Positions 52,612 through 61,921 are shown, counted from the first letter of the stretch. The stretch is DNA of 64,000 nucleotides from Sedimentibacter saalensis (GCF_007830175.1 NZ_VLKH01000009.1:93377-157376); one strand, 5' to 3'. Translations and numbers: made by a program. The notes: a model not told the origin generated them from the sequence alone.

Positions 52612-54009
52612 TTATGCCATTTTTGATTCTATTTCTGTTCCTATTTTTGTTTCACCTTCTGTGTTATGTCTTCTCTTTTTCCAAAAATACATGTAGTATA
52701 TGATAAACAACACTGAAGTTACAGCCCAGCTCAAAGGATAGCTGAATATAACCGTCTTGATTTCAGGCCTTTTTGGAACTGCTATTAATATCCATAAAAC
52801 CCTTAATCCGCACACACCTATACTAGTGAGAAGCATTGGTACAAGCGAATTTCCCATGCCTCGCAGCGCTCCTGACAATATTTCTATAAATACAAATGTA
52901 AAATATGTGGGAACTAGGAATTTTAAAATTTCCATTCCTTTTTCAACAACGGCAGCATCTTCAGTGAACAAAAGGTACACATACTGTCCTGTAAAGTACA
53001 ATATTATGCTTAAGGTAACTGCTGCTCCCATGCACATTACAAGGGTCTGGCGAACTCCTTTTTTCACTCTGTCGATTTTTTCCGCACCGTAATTTTGTCC
53101 TGAAAAAGTTGTAATGGAAACACCAAAGGCTCCCATAATCATCCAGAACAATCCGTCTATTTTTGAAAATGCAGTCCAGGCGGCAACCGTGTCTGTACCG
53201 AAGGAATTTATACTTGACTGTATCACTATGTTTGCTATGTTGTACATTGAAGACTGAAACCCTGCAGGAAGTCCTATTCTGAAAATTTGTGCAAGCTTGT
53301 CTTTATCTATTTTAATTTTACCAAGCATTATCCTGTATGACTCGGATGTATGCATTAATATATAAATTACCAGAAATGCACTTATGCACTGTGACAACAC
53401 AGTGGCTATACCAACGCCGTAAATACCAAGACCGAGCACCGCTACAAACAACAGGTCAAGCACTATATTTATAATGCAGCTGGCTATCAAAAAGTAAAGA
53501 GGTCTCTTTGAATCCCCAACTGCCCTGAGAATTCCTGAACCTATATTGTAAACCATGTTTGGAATCATTCCGGCAAAGTATATTTTTATATAAATCAGGG
53601 AATATTGTATTACATCTTCAGGAGTTCCCATTGCTTCAAGTGCAATAGGAGCAATCAGTATTCCTCCAACTGTGAAAAGTGCTCCTCCTATGGTTGCCAT
53701 TGCTATGGCAGTGTGAACAGCAACATTTAAATCATCATGTTTTCTTGCTCCATAATACTGTGAAATTATTACTGTGGCTCCTGAAGAAAGTCCAACAAAA
53801 AAACCAACAAGAAGGTTTATAAGAGTGCCTGTTGTTCCCCCTACGGCCGACAGCGCTTGTTTTCCTATGAATCTTCCCACAACAATGGCATCTGTAGTGT
53901 TGTAAAGCTGCTGAAAAAATGTTCCCAGCAAAATAGGAAAAAAGAATATGAGTATCTGTTTCCATATAACCCCTTCAGTTATATCATATTTATTAATATT
54001 ATGCTTCAT
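52612..54009 (-). CDS. MATE-family multidrug/cation efflux transporter
   Basis: About 465 residues with twelve helices in two MATE repeats. The first repeat opens LGTFFQQLYNTTDAIVVGRFIG; the second contains AWTAFSKIDGLFWMIMGAFG. It is an Na+ or H+ antiporter with unknown drug range. I use the ATG after GGAGCAAGTA instead of the TTG four codons earlier. Monocistronic. Confidence 0.93.
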   Translation of the reverse strand: MKHNINKYDITEGVIWKQILIFFFPILLGTFFQQLYNTTDAIVVGRFIGKQALSAVGGTTGTLINLLVGFFVGLSSGATVIISQYYGARKHDDLNVAVHTAIAMATIGGALFTVGGILIAPIALEAMGTPEDVIQYSLIYIKIYFAGMIPNMVYNIGSGILRAVGDSKRPLYFLIASCIINIVLDLLFVAVLGLGIYGVGIATVLSQCISAFLVIYILMHTSESYRIMLGKIKIDKDKLAQIFRIGLPAGFQSSMYNIANIVIQSSINSFGTDTVAAWTAFSKIDGLFWMIMGAFGVSITTFSGQNYGAEKIDRVKKGVRQTLVMCMGAAVTLSIILYFTGQYVYLLFTEDAAVVEKGMEILKFLVPTYFTFVFIEILSGALRGMGNSLVPMLLTSIGVCGLRVLWILIAVPKRPEIKTVIFSYPLSWAVTSVLFIIYYMYFWKKRRHNTEGETKIGTEIESKMA

Positions 54010-54128
54010 TACTTGCTCCAATCAAAAGAATATCATTTTGATGTTATATCACTTTAGCATCAAAGTCAATAATTCAAATTTATTTTTTAGCATAGCCATA
54101 GGAAAACATTTTAAAAAAATAACAAAAA

Positions 54129-54153
54129 GGCAAATGTGATATTCACATTTGCC
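54129..54153 (-). terminator. Terminator of hypED
   Basis: Perfect 11-bp arms GGCAAATGTGA/TCACATTTGCC with a 3-nt loop, then TTTTTGTT on the minus strand. Confidence 0.85.
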
Positions 54154-54163
54154 GATGAGTTAT

Positions 54164-56536
54164 TTAGTTAAATGACTGTTCTGTTCTGTCAATTATTTCA
54201 TCCTGCAGAGCCTTTTCAAGGTTGTTGAAGTGGTCTGAATATCCTGCAACCCTCACTATAAGGTCCTTATATTCATCAGGATTTTTCTGTGCGTCAAGAA
54301 GAGTGCTCTTGTCTATGACGTTGAATTGAATGTGGTGACCCATCATGTGGAAGTAAGCTCTTATAAGCGCTGACACATTGTCAAGTCCTTCTTCTCCTGC
54401 TATTGACGACGGTGTGAACTTCTGATTTAAAAGTGTTCCTCCCGTTGAAGTGTGATCCATTTTTGCACATGATTTTATAACTGCAGTAGGACCGTTTGTA
54501 TCTGCCCCCTTCTCAGGTGAAATACCGTCTGTAACAGGTTTTTCCTTGAGCCTTCCGTTTGCTGATGCTGTCATGACAGAACCGAAATATACGTGGCAGG
54601 TTGTCGGAAGCATGTCAATCTGGTACGTTCCGCCGCATACTGCCTTTCTTCCTCTTATTCTGTCTCTTACATTTTCAAAAACATCCAGCATAATGTCATC
54701 TGCATAGTCATCGTCATTTCCATATTTTGGTGTATGATTGAGAACAAGGTTATGAATCATTTCATGGCCTTCAAAGTTTGCATCTATGGCAGCAAGTAGT
54801 TCCTTCATGGTAAATCGTCCTTGTTCAAACACGTTGTATTTTATTGATGCCAGACAGTCAGTGATTGTTCCTATTCCAACAATCTGAATGTACCTTGTGT
54901 TGTACTTAGCACCGCCAGCGTTGTAATCTTTTCCGCTTTCCTTGCAGCCGGTTGTAAGAACAGACATGAATGGTGAAGGCATGTGTTCTGCAAATATTTT
55001 TTCTATTACGTTGTTTCCTCTTATCTTAACATTGATGATGTGTTCAAGCTGTTTAAAAAATGCAGCTTCAAGCTCCTCATATGATTTGAAGTCTTCAGGA
55101 TTGCCGGTTTGAATGCTGATTTGCTTGTTTGTGTACTTGTCAAAACCATTGTTCATTGCAAGCTCGAATATTTTAGGAACGTTGAGATATCCCGTCAATA
55201 CATATGCTTCTCTTCCATGGCATCCTGTTTCAACACATCCGCTGGAACCTCCGAACCTTGCATCTTCAAGAGATTTACCTGCGTTTATAAGCTCCTGTAT
55301 GAGTTCCTCTGTGTTGTAAAATGCCGGCTGTCCCCATCCCTTTCTGGAAATTTCAACAGCGCGTTTTAAAAACTCATCAGGTGTTTTTTCGCTTATCTGC
55401 ACATTTGAACTTGGCTGGAGAAGTCTCATTTCATCCATGGTATCAAGTATGATGTATGAAACTTCATTCACTCCGTCTTCACCCGTGTAAGGATTTATTC
55501 CTCCGGTGTTGAAGTTTGCAAAGTCAGTGTATGTTCCGCTTTCCTTGAGGGTTATTCCCACTTTTGGAGGAGCAGGCTGGTTGTTGAATTTTATCCACAG
55601 GCACTCCATCAGCTCTCTTGCCTTATGGTAATCAATTGTTCCTGATTCTTTTTCCTTCTTATAGAAAGGATACAGGTACTGATCAAGCTTTCCTGGAGAA
55701 AATGCATCCCATGTGTTCAGTTCTGTTGTGATACCTATGTGCACAAACCAGTACATCTGAAGAGCCTGTGCATAAGTTTCCGGTTTGTTTGCAGGTACAA
55801 CATCACAGTTTCCGGCAATCCACAAAAGTTCTTCCTTTCGTTTTGGGTTAGTTTCTTTTTCAGCCAGTTCCCTTGCATAGGCTGCATATCTTTGTCCGTA
55901 AATCATTATGGCATCGCATGAAATTGCCATTGCTTCAAGCTGTGCCTTTTTGTCGTAAGCATCCTTGTCATTTAAAAAATCCAGCTCATCAATTGCTTCA
56001 AGGATTTCCTTTTTAAATTCCAAAAATCCCTTGTGATAAAATTTATCATCTGCAACTGTATGTCCCGGAGCCCTTTGTTCCATGAATTCCGTGAACATTC
56101 CCGCTGCGTAGCAATCTTTCCATTCCTGTGTCATGGAGGCAAGAATTTTGTCTCTTGTGGACTTGTTCTGCCAGTAAGGCAGAATTGTTTCAGCCTGTAC
56201 TGTTTTGTCTTCTTCATTGACTTTGAAATTGATGTATTTTCTTTCGTTCATTACAGTCATGTCTTCAACGGTGTGGGCGCAAAGTTCAGGGAATGTGGGA
56301 ACAACCTGAGGTCCTTCGCTTTTTTCTCCAACTATAAGCTCACCTTCACCAATGTACAGTTTCCTGTTTTCCATTAGATATTTAAAGTTCATTGCACGGA
56401 GCACCGGGATTTCCACGGTTCCGAAATTATTCTTATAAAACTCCGTTTCAAGCAGTGCCCTTTCCAAACTTACCCTAGGCTGTGTAGACACACTTTCCAG
56501 TCTCAACATCTTTGTTCTTTCTGTATAGCCTCTCAT
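54164..56536 (-). CDS. hypD: Glycyl-radical enzyme, probable trans-4-hydroxy-L-proline dehydratase HypD
   Basis: 790 residues. The thiyl Cys and base are Cys434 and Glu436 in GCVETGC, and the glycyl radical site is Gly765 in RVAGYSDHF; these numbers coincide with those of C. difficile HypD. His159 (PGHTV), Asp277 (NTWDAF) and Tyr450 also fall at the expected positions. HypD removes water from 4-hydroxyproline to give pyrroline-5-carboxylate, which can be reduced to proline for Stickland fermentation. The activase is 1 bp upstream. A related diol or choline lyase is less likely, since those have different active-site neighbours. Confidence 0.9.
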   Translation of the reverse strand: MRGYTERTKMLRLESVSTQPRVSLERALLETEFYKNNFGTVEIPVLRAMNFKYLMENRKLYIGEGELIVGEKSEGPQVVPTFPELCAHTVEDMTVMNERKYINFKVNEEDKTVQAETILPYWQNKSTRDKILASMTQEWKDCYAAGMFTEFMEQRAPGHTVADDKFYHKGFLEFKKEILEAIDELDFLNDKDAYDKKAQLEAMAISCDAIMIYGQRYAAYARELAEKETNPKRKEELLWIAGNCDVVPANKPETYAQALQMYWFVHIGITTELNTWDAFSPGKLDQYLYPFYKKEKESGTIDYHKARELMECLWIKFNNQPAPPKVGITLKESGTYTDFANFNTGGINPYTGEDGVNEVSYIILDTMDEMRLLQPSSNVQISEKTPDEFLKRAVEISRKGWGQPAFYNTEELIQELINAGKSLEDARFGGSSGCVETGCHGREAYVLTGYLNVPKIFELAMNNGFDKYTNKQISIQTGNPEDFKSYEELEAAFFKQLEHIINVKIRGNNVIEKIFAEHMPSPFMSVLTTGCKESGKDYNAGGAKYNTRYIQIVGIGTITDCLASIKYNVFEQGRFTMKELLAAIDANFEGHEMIHNLVLNHTPKYGNDDDYADDIMLDVFENVRDRIRGRKAVCGGTYQIDMLPTTCHVYFGSVMTASANGRLKEKPVTDGISPEKGADTNGPTAVIKSCAKMDHTSTGGTLLNQKFTPSSIAGEEGLDNVSALIRAYFHMMGHHIQFNVIDKSTLLDAQKNPDEYKDLIVRVAGYSDHFNNLEKALQDEIIDRTEQSFN

Positions 56537-56537
56537 A

Positions 56538-57437
56538 TTAACCTCCTATTTTTGCTTTATAGCCCTTATTTTCAAACATTTCCTTAAATTTTTGCATCTT
56601 TTCATCGGATGGTTTTGACATCCTGTCATCTTCATAAACTTTTCCTAGTTTTTTGTATTTGTGCTTTGCTATGTCGTGGTATGGAAGTAGATTTACTTTG
56701 CTGATGTTTAACCCTTCAATAAATTCAATTGTTTTAATAATGTGTTCTTCGTCTCCATTGACACCTTCAATTATGGGCATCCTGAGATTAATATTGTTGT
56801 GGATTTCAGATAATTTTATTATGTTTTCAAGAATCAGCTTATTTGACATTCCGATAAACTCAACGTGCTTTTCATCATCCATGAGCTTGATGTCGTAAAG
56901 GAACACATCCGTATATTTTGCTGCTCTTTTAAGATTTTCAAAGCTCACGGCTCCACAGGTGTCAACTGCAGTGTGAATATTATTATCCTTAAGTTTTTTT
57001 AGGAGCTCTTCTACAAAATCAATGTGAATCAAAGGCTCTCCTCCTGATAATGTCACTCCTCCGCTGGATTTTTCGTAGAAAACCCTGTCCTTCAGAACTT
57101 CCTTCATTACATCATCAACAGTGTATACTTTTCCGGCAATCTGCCTTGCGCCCTGAATGCAGTATATTACACATTGCCCGCAGCAGTCACATGACTCATC
57201 TGTAGTAAGCTTGTTGTTTTCAATTTTAATGGCTTTTTTATGACAAATTTTTTCGCATGTTCCGCAAAGAACGCATTTGTCCCTGTCGTAAAGAATTTGA
57301 GTGTTTATATTCTGGCTCTCTGGATTATGGCACCACAGGCATTTAAGTGGACATCCCTTAAAAAATACGGTTGTCCTTATGCCGGGTCCGTCATGTACAG
57401 AAAACTTTTGTATGTTAAAAATATTTGCTGTATTCAT
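56538..57437 (-). CDS. hypE: Glycyl-radical-enzyme activase (radical SAM), HypD partner
   Basis: 299 residues from the ATG after TTGGAG. The radical SAM motif is CPLKCLWC, within KGCPLKCLWCHNPES. It is followed by an inserted ferredoxin-like domain with two [4Fe-4S] sets (CVLCGTCEKIC and CDCCGQCVIYC), as in the GRE activases of dehydratases rather than the short PFL activase. SGGEPL is present. It installs the glycyl radical on Gly765 of the next gene. A sigma-54 promoter lies just upstream. Confidence 0.94.
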   Translation of the reverse strand: MNTANIFNIQKFSVHDGPGIRTTVFFKGCPLKCLWCHNPESQNINTQILYDRDKCVLCGTCEKICHKKAIKIENNKLTTDESCDCCGQCVIYCIQGARQIAGKVYTVDDVMKEVLKDRVFYEKSSGGVTLSGGEPLIHIDFVEELLKKLKDNNIHTAVDTCGAVSFENLKRAAKYTDVFLYDIKLMDDEKHVEFIGMSNKLILENIIKLSEIHNNINLRMPIIEGVNGDEEHIIKTIEFIEGLNISKVNLLPYHDIAKHKYKKLGKVYEDDRMSKPSDEKMQKFKEMFENKGYKAKIGG

Positions 57438-57471
57438 TTTATCTCCAATTATATTTTCATACAATTATATA

Positions 57472-57487
57472 TGCAATTTTCAAGCCA
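57472..57487 (-). promoter_or_regulatory. Sigma-54 promoter of hypED
   Basis: On the minus strand TGGCTTGAAAATTGCA matches TGGC-N8-TTGC with exact -24/-12 spacing, 35 bp before the hypE start codon. Confidence 0.88.
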
Positions 57488-57634
57488 ATAATTAGCATTT
57501 AAATTTCAATGTTTTTATTTTTATGTATAATTTTTAATACAAAAATGTGCCCGATTTTATGACAGTTGTAAAATTTTCATATTTTTCAATAAATCGGCTC
57601 CTATGCTGATATTATAACAGTAATCGACAAATTA

Positions 57635-57661
57635 CAACATTTGATTTATTCAAATATGTTG
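57635..57661. promoter_or_regulatory. Inverted repeat, candidate enhancer site for the divergent sigma-54 activator
   Basis: CAACATTTGA and TCAAATATGTTG form near-inverted arms, and TTCAA-N5-TTGAA (57649-57663) is a second overlapping palindrome. It lies about 150 bp upstream of the sigma-54 promoter, the usual range for enhancers. Confidence 0.5.
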
Positions 57662-57730
57662 AATTTCATTTTTTTCAGTGCTATTATGGTTAAAAGAGTG
57701 TAAATCACAAAAACAGAAACAGAGGATATC

Positions 57731-59128
57731 ATGGACTATAAAAATATTTTGAAATTAATATCTGAAAACTTATATTGTGGAATATTTATTGTTGATAATG
57801 AAGGAAGGGTAATATTCTATAATCAGTCAATCAATGATCTTGCCGGGCTGAATGTTGAAAACGCTGTAGGAAAACATATGCTTGAAATTTTTCCAAAACT
57901 TACAGAAGAAACAAGCACCATTTTGAGAACATTGAAAACCGGGGAAGGTTTAAAAAATTATGTTCAAAATTACTATAACTACCAGGATAAGAGAGTAACA
58001 ATTCTTTCAAGCACTGTTCCAATATATGAAGACGGGCACCTTGTAGGTGTTGTTGAAATATTTTCTGATGTGGACAAATACAATAACATGAACCAGACCA
58101 AGAGCAGCAAAGGCTTCATGGAAAATACCGTATACACACTCAATGACATCATTGGAAACAGCAAGGAAAAAAAAGAATTGAAAGAAAAAATCAAAAAAAC
58201 AGCCAACAGCAATTCACCCGTCCTTGTTTACGGCGAAACCGGAACAGGAAAAGAACTGGTTGTACAGTGCCTTCACAGCGAAAGTACACGCAGAAATAAA
58301 CCTTTTATAGCACAAAACTGTGCTGCCATCCCAAGCACACTTTTCGAAAGTATTTTGTTTGGAACTGCCCTGGGAAGTTTTACTGGAGCAAAGGATTCAA
58401 AAGGTCTCATCGAATCAGCTGAAGGCGGAACGTTGTTTCTTGACGAAATTAATTCCATGGATATTACATTACAAGCTAAGCTCCTTAGATTCCTGCAGGA
58501 AGGCCACATAAGAAGACTTGGGGAAAACAAGTCCCATGAGGTTGATGTTCGTGTTATAGCAGCTTTGAATGAAGACCCATATGAAGCAATAGAAGCAGGC
58601 ACACTGAGAAAAGATTTATTTTACAGACTTAGCGTTATAAATTTTAGTCTTCCTCCTCTCAGGGAAAACAAAAAAGACATAATTGAAATAAGTAATTATT
58701 TCCTTGAATTTTTTAACAGTAAGCTTAACAAGAACATAAAAGGATTTTCAGATGAAGTTCTGGAGTTTTTCAAGAGTTATGACTGGCCCGGAAATGTAAG
58801 AGAACTAAAACATTCAATTGAATATGCTGTAAATATAACTGAAAGCAACACAATTTCTAAAAGTGATCTCCCTGATTACTTTAAACTGAAAAATAAAAAA
58901 ACAAATGCTGACGTTAAAATGACAGATGATTTATTAACAGATGATAGTTCTTCACTCCTTACTCTGAGTGAACAAGTAGGACAGTTTGAAAGAAAGGTAA
59001 TAATAAACGCACTTAAGCAATATGACTGCAACATTTCCAAAACTTCTAAAAAACTTGGACTTCCAAGGCAGACACTGTACTACAAAATGGATAAGCTAAA
59101 CATAAAAATGGACAAAACATTAGATTAA
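57731..59128 (+). CDS. Sigma-54-dependent activator (PAS-AAA-Fis)
   Basis: 465 residues. N-terminal PAS domain (about 10-115, GIFIVDNEGRVIFYN) as the signal input, AAA+ ATPase with Walker A GETGTGKE (168-175), Walker B GGTLFLDEI and arginine-finger region, and a C-terminal Fis-type helix-turn-helix (NISKTSKKLGLPRQTLYYKM). The sigma-54 contact loop reads GSFTGA (215-220) instead of the usual GAFTGA. It is divergent from hypED, whose sigma-54 promoter it most likely activates in response to hydroxyproline or a related signal. Confidence 0.95.
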   Translation: MDYKNILKLISENLYCGIFIVDNEGRVIFYNQSINDLAGLNVENAVGKHMLEIFPKLTEETSTILRTLKTGEGLKNYVQNYYNYQDKRVTILSSTVPIYEDGHLVGVVEIFSDVDKYNNMNQTKSSKGFMENTVYTLNDIIGNSKEKKELKEKIKKTANSNSPVLVYGETGTGKELVVQCLHSESTRRNKPFIAQNCAAIPSTLFESILFGTALGSFTGAKDSKGLIESAEGGTLFLDEINSMDITLQAKLLRFLQEGHIRRLGENKSHEVDVRVIAALNEDPYEAIEAGTLRKDLFYRLSVINFSLPPLRENKKDIIEISNYFLEFFNSKLNKNIKGFSDEVLEFFKSYDWPGNVRELKHSIEYAVNITESNTISKSDLPDYFKLKNKKTNADVKMTDDLLTDDSSSLLTLSEQVGQFERKVIINALKQYDCNISKTSKKLGLPRQTLYYKMDKLNIKMDKTLD

Positions 59129-59138
59129 AAAAGTGCTT

Positions 59139-59168
59139 AGAAAACCTTTATGAGGTTTTCTTTTTTTG
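59139..59168 (+). terminator. Terminator of the sigma-54 activator gene
   Basis: 9-bp stem AGAAAACCT/AGGTTTTCT with a TTATG loop, then a T-run. Confidence 0.85.
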
Positions 59169-59222
59169 TAACCAAATAAATATTCCACATAAGATAATAT
59201 ACACTAAAAAGGAGGTATTCTT

Positions 59223-60158
59223 TTGGAAGTATCAGCAATTGCAGAAAGTGTTTTTTCGCTTTTCATAATAATCCTTGTAGGAGTTTATGGCAGCAAGAAA
59301 AAAATAATTACCCCAGAAATCAACAAGGGACTTACAGATATCCTAATAAAAATAGCACTGCCTTTCATGATTGTTTCTTCTTTTATTTTTACATATGACG
59401 ACACCATAAGGACAAATGTTTTAAAGACATTTTACTTAAGCCTCACTGCATATGCATTAATGGCCGTCTTTTCTTGGCTTGCTCTTTTTCCTGTGAAAAA
59501 TGACAAAAAAATAATCCTTCATTTTGCCAATGTCTTCGTAAATACCGGTTATGTTGGTTTTCCAGTTTTATATTCCATATATGGTGCAGAAGGTGTAATT
59601 TACGGATCAATATTCAACATGTTTTTTGTTGTATTTGTCTGGACTTACGGGCTCCTGCTTTTTAAAGGTTCTCTAAATAAAAATGAAATCAAAAAAGAAA
59701 TGTTAAGCGTGATATTAAATCCATCTATTTTAGCAGTATTTATAGGAATCTTCATGATGATATCAGGCATAAGGCTTCCTGCTCCTATTTTTTCAAGCAT
59801 TAAAAGCATAGGGAACATTACTGGACCATTATCCATGTTCATTATAGGAAACATTCTGTCAAATGTAAAAATTAAAAACCACTTCAGAGACTGGACAATA
59901 TATTACGGAATAACATTAAAACTTGTTGCTATTCCATTAACCATATATTTATTTTCACTGCTGTTAAATGATTATTCTAAGGCTGTCAATTCTGTTATTG
60001 TCATGACTGCCATGCCTGCTTCTGCCATGACTTCCATCCTTGCAGAAAGTTTTGATAAAGAAAAAGAATTTGCAGCCATAATTGTATCTGCAACAACACT
60101 GCTTTCCTTGATAACAGTACCTGCACTGATACAATTCACAACATATTTTGCTCCATAA
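59223..60158 (+). CDS. AEC-family (auxin efflux carrier-like) transporter
   Basis: 311 residues starting at a TTG after GGAGGT. About ten helices with the AEC landmarks: NKGLTDILIKIALPFMIV, FANVFVNTGYVGFPVLYSIYG and MTAMPASAMTSILAESF. The family moves organic anions such as malate. It follows the hyp regulator on the same strand but beyond a terminator. A role in exporting or importing a product of amino-acid fermentation is possible but unproven. Confidence 0.9.
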   Translation: MEVSAIAESVFSLFIIILVGVYGSKKKIITPEINKGLTDILIKIALPFMIVSSFIFTYDDTIRTNVLKTFYLSLTAYALMAVFSWLALFPVKNDKKIILHFANVFVNTGYVGFPVLYSIYGAEGVIYGSIFNMFFVVFVWTYGLLLFKGSLNKNEIKKEMLSVILNPSILAVFIGIFMMISGIRLPAPIFSSIKSIGNITGPLSMFIIGNILSNVKIKNHFRDWTIYYGITLKLVAIPLTIYLFSLLLNDYSKAVNSVIVMTAMPASAMTSILAESFDKEKEFAAIIVSATTLLSLITVPALIQFTTYFAP

Positions 60159-60182
60159 TAATTTGTTGCCAATGATACAAAT

Positions 60183-60346
60183 AAAAAGTTGCTCCGCAAC
60201 TCCGCTAGGGGGACCTATGTCCCCCGACCGCGCAAAAAATACTGACGTATTTTTTGCTGAGCACCCCCCTTGACGGCAAGGGCGTCCCGCCCTTTGCAAT
60301 CCCCGTTTTTTATATACTAGGAAAGAGAATTTTCCTAGTATATAAA
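60183..60346. repeat. GC-rich multi-hairpin element
   Basis: Five consecutive hairpins: AGTTGC/GCAACT, GGGGGAC/GTCCCCC, GCAAAAAATAC/GTATTTTTTGC, GGGCG/CGCCC-like arms, and a 20-bp A/T-rich pair of TATATACTAGGAAA/TTTCCTAGTATATA type. It is much more GC-rich in the middle than the flanks and has no coding frame. It looks like a mobile intergenic element or a decayed structured RNA. Confidence 0.65.
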
Positions 60347-60384
60347 AAAGCCGCAGTTGAAAACTAATACAACTGCAGCTTTTG
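60344..60384. terminator. Terminator downstream of the microprotein/serS transcript
   Basis: 12-bp stem AAGCCGCAGTTG/CAACTGCAGCTT (one G-T pair), followed on the minus strand by TTTTTT. Confidence 0.82.
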
Positions 60385-60420
60385 TTTCATCTGTTTATAT
60401 AAAAGTTGACTCTTTATGAG

Positions 60421-60513
60421 CTAGAATCTTCTGCAGCATCTTCTGCGACAGCGATTATTGCACCTGCCAACTCCATAACCAAGTATGAACCATGGGAATA
60501 AAGTACACCACAT
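60421..60513 (-). CDS. Candidate 30-residue Cys/Arg-rich microprotein downstream of serS
   Basis: The frame begins ATG (60511-60513), with AAAGGA nine bases upstream, and ends TAG (60421-60423). It encodes a hydrophobic N-half (MWCTLFPWFILGYGVG) and a basic, Cys-rich C-half (RCNNRCRRRCCRRF: 7 Arg, 4 Cys). It lies 75 bp after serS and directly before a strong terminator, so it would be on the serS transcript. Not recognised. It could be a membrane-associated peptide or simply chance; its composition is what singles it out. Confidence 0.45.
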   Translation of the reverse strand: MWCTLFPWFILGYGVGRCNNRCRRRCCRRF

Positions 60514-60588
60514 ATTATCAAATCCTTTATTTTGTACTTGTACTTATATTATTCCATTTTCGTTTTTTTGTTACAATACTTTGAAAAT

Positions 60589-61866
60589 CTATTTTATAAC
60601 AGTCATACCGCCCATGTATGGCTGAAGAGCAACAGGGATGTTTACTGAACCATCTTCATTCAGGTTGTTTTCCAGGAAAGCTATAAGCATTCTAGGCGGA
60701 GCAACAACAGTATTGTTCAGTGTATGAGCAAAATACTTGCCTTCTTCGCCATTTACACGAATTTTCAGACGTCTTGCCTGTGCCTCTCCTAAATTAGAGC
60801 AGCTTCCAACTTCGAAGTATTTTTTCTGTCTTGGTGACCATGCTTCAACGTCAACAGATTTAACCTTAAGGTCTGCTAAATCTCCTGAACAGCATTCCAG
60901 GGTTCTTACAGGAATATCCAGTGAGCGGAACAAATCAACAGTGTTCTGCCACAACACATCAAACCATTTTGGGCTTTCTTCCGGTTTGCAGACAACAATC
61001 ATTTCTTGTTTTTCAAACTGGTGGATTCTGTAAACTCCTCTTTCTTCTATGCCGTGAGCTCCCTTTTCTTTTCTGAAACAAGGAGAATAGCTTGTTAATG
61101 TCTGAGGCAATGAGCTTTCAGGAAGAATTGTATCTATGAACTTGCCTATCATTGAGTGCTCGCTTGTTCCTATAAGGTACAAATCTTCGCCTTCGATTTT
61201 ATACATCATGGCATCCATTTCAGCAAAGCTCATTACTCCTGTAACAACTTCGCTTCTTATCATGAAAGGAGGTACGCAGTATGTAAAGCCCCTGTTTATC
61301 ATGAAGTCTCTTGCATATGAAATAACAGCTGAATGAAGTCTTGCAATGTCTCCCATGAGGTAGTAGAATCCGTTTCCGGCAACTTTTCTTGCACTTTCAA
61401 GGTCAAGTCCGCTGAATTTTTCCATTATTTCAGTGTGGTATGGAATTTCAAAGTCTGGAACAACCGGTTCACCGTATTTCTGCACTTCCACATTTTCACT
61501 GTCATCCTTGCCTATTGGAACGCTTGGATCGATTATGTTAGGAAGTGTCATCATTATTTTTTTAATCTTTTCTTCAAGCTCTGCTTCTTTTGCTTCAAGT
61601 TCAGCCAGCATTTCAGAATCCTTTGTAACCTGCAGCTTCAGCTCTTCAGCTTCTTCCTTCTTGCCTTTGGCCATGAGTCCGCCGATTTCCTTAGATATTT
61701 TGTTTCTGTCTGCTCTTAAATTGTCAGCCTTTTGTTTTGTTTCTCTGCTTTCAACATCCAGTGCTATTACTTCATCCACCATAGGCAGCTTGTTGTCCTG
61801 AAATTTCTTCTTAATATTTTCTTTTACTATTTCAGGATTTTCTCTCACAAATTTTAAATCTAACAT
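60589..61866 (-). CDS. serS: Seryl-tRNA synthetase
   Basis: 425 residues from the ATG after GGAGGTTTGAC; an in-frame upstream ATG at 61920 lies in the T-box terminator and is not used. N-terminal coiled-coil tRNA arm (about 25-100), then class II motifs 1 to 3: GFTYCVPPFMIRSEV, FRKEKGAHGIEERGVYRIHQFEK and the C-terminal TLNNTVVAPPRMLIAFLEN. It charges tRNA-Ser (and tRNA-Sec, relevant to the selenoprotein at 25 kb). Controlled by the T-box just upstream. Confidence 0.97.
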   Translation of the reverse strand: MLDLKFVRENPEIVKENIKKKFQDNKLPMVDEVIALDVESRETKQKADNLRADRNKISKEIGGLMAKGKKEEAEELKLQVTKDSEMLAELEAKEAELEEKIKKIMMTLPNIIDPSVPIGKDDSENVEVQKYGEPVVPDFEIPYHTEIMEKFSGLDLESARKVAGNGFYYLMGDIARLHSAVISYARDFMINRGFTYCVPPFMIRSEVVTGVMSFAEMDAMMYKIEGEDLYLIGTSEHSMIGKFIDTILPESSLPQTLTSYSPCFRKEKGAHGIEERGVYRIHQFEKQEMIVVCKPEESPKWFDVLWQNTVDLFRSLDIPVRTLECCSGDLADLKVKSVDVEAWSPRQKKYFEVGSCSNLGEAQARRLKIRVNGEEGKYFAHTLNNTVVAPPRMLIAFLENNLNEDGSVNIPVALQPYMGGMTVIK

Positions 61867-61921
61867 GTCAAACCTCCAAATTATTTTTTTACCGGCAAAT
61901 GCCGCAATATTTTTAAACAAT

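Noticed and set aside
54164..56536. Pyruvate formate-lyase
   Set aside because: The active site is GCVETGC with a catalytic Glu after a single Cys, not the adjacent Cys-Cys of PFL, and the activase carries the extra ferredoxin clusters of dehydratase-type systems.
61867..61920. Longer serS starting at 61920
   Set aside because: The extra codons are translated T-box terminator; the family start MLDLKF has a proper ribosome site.
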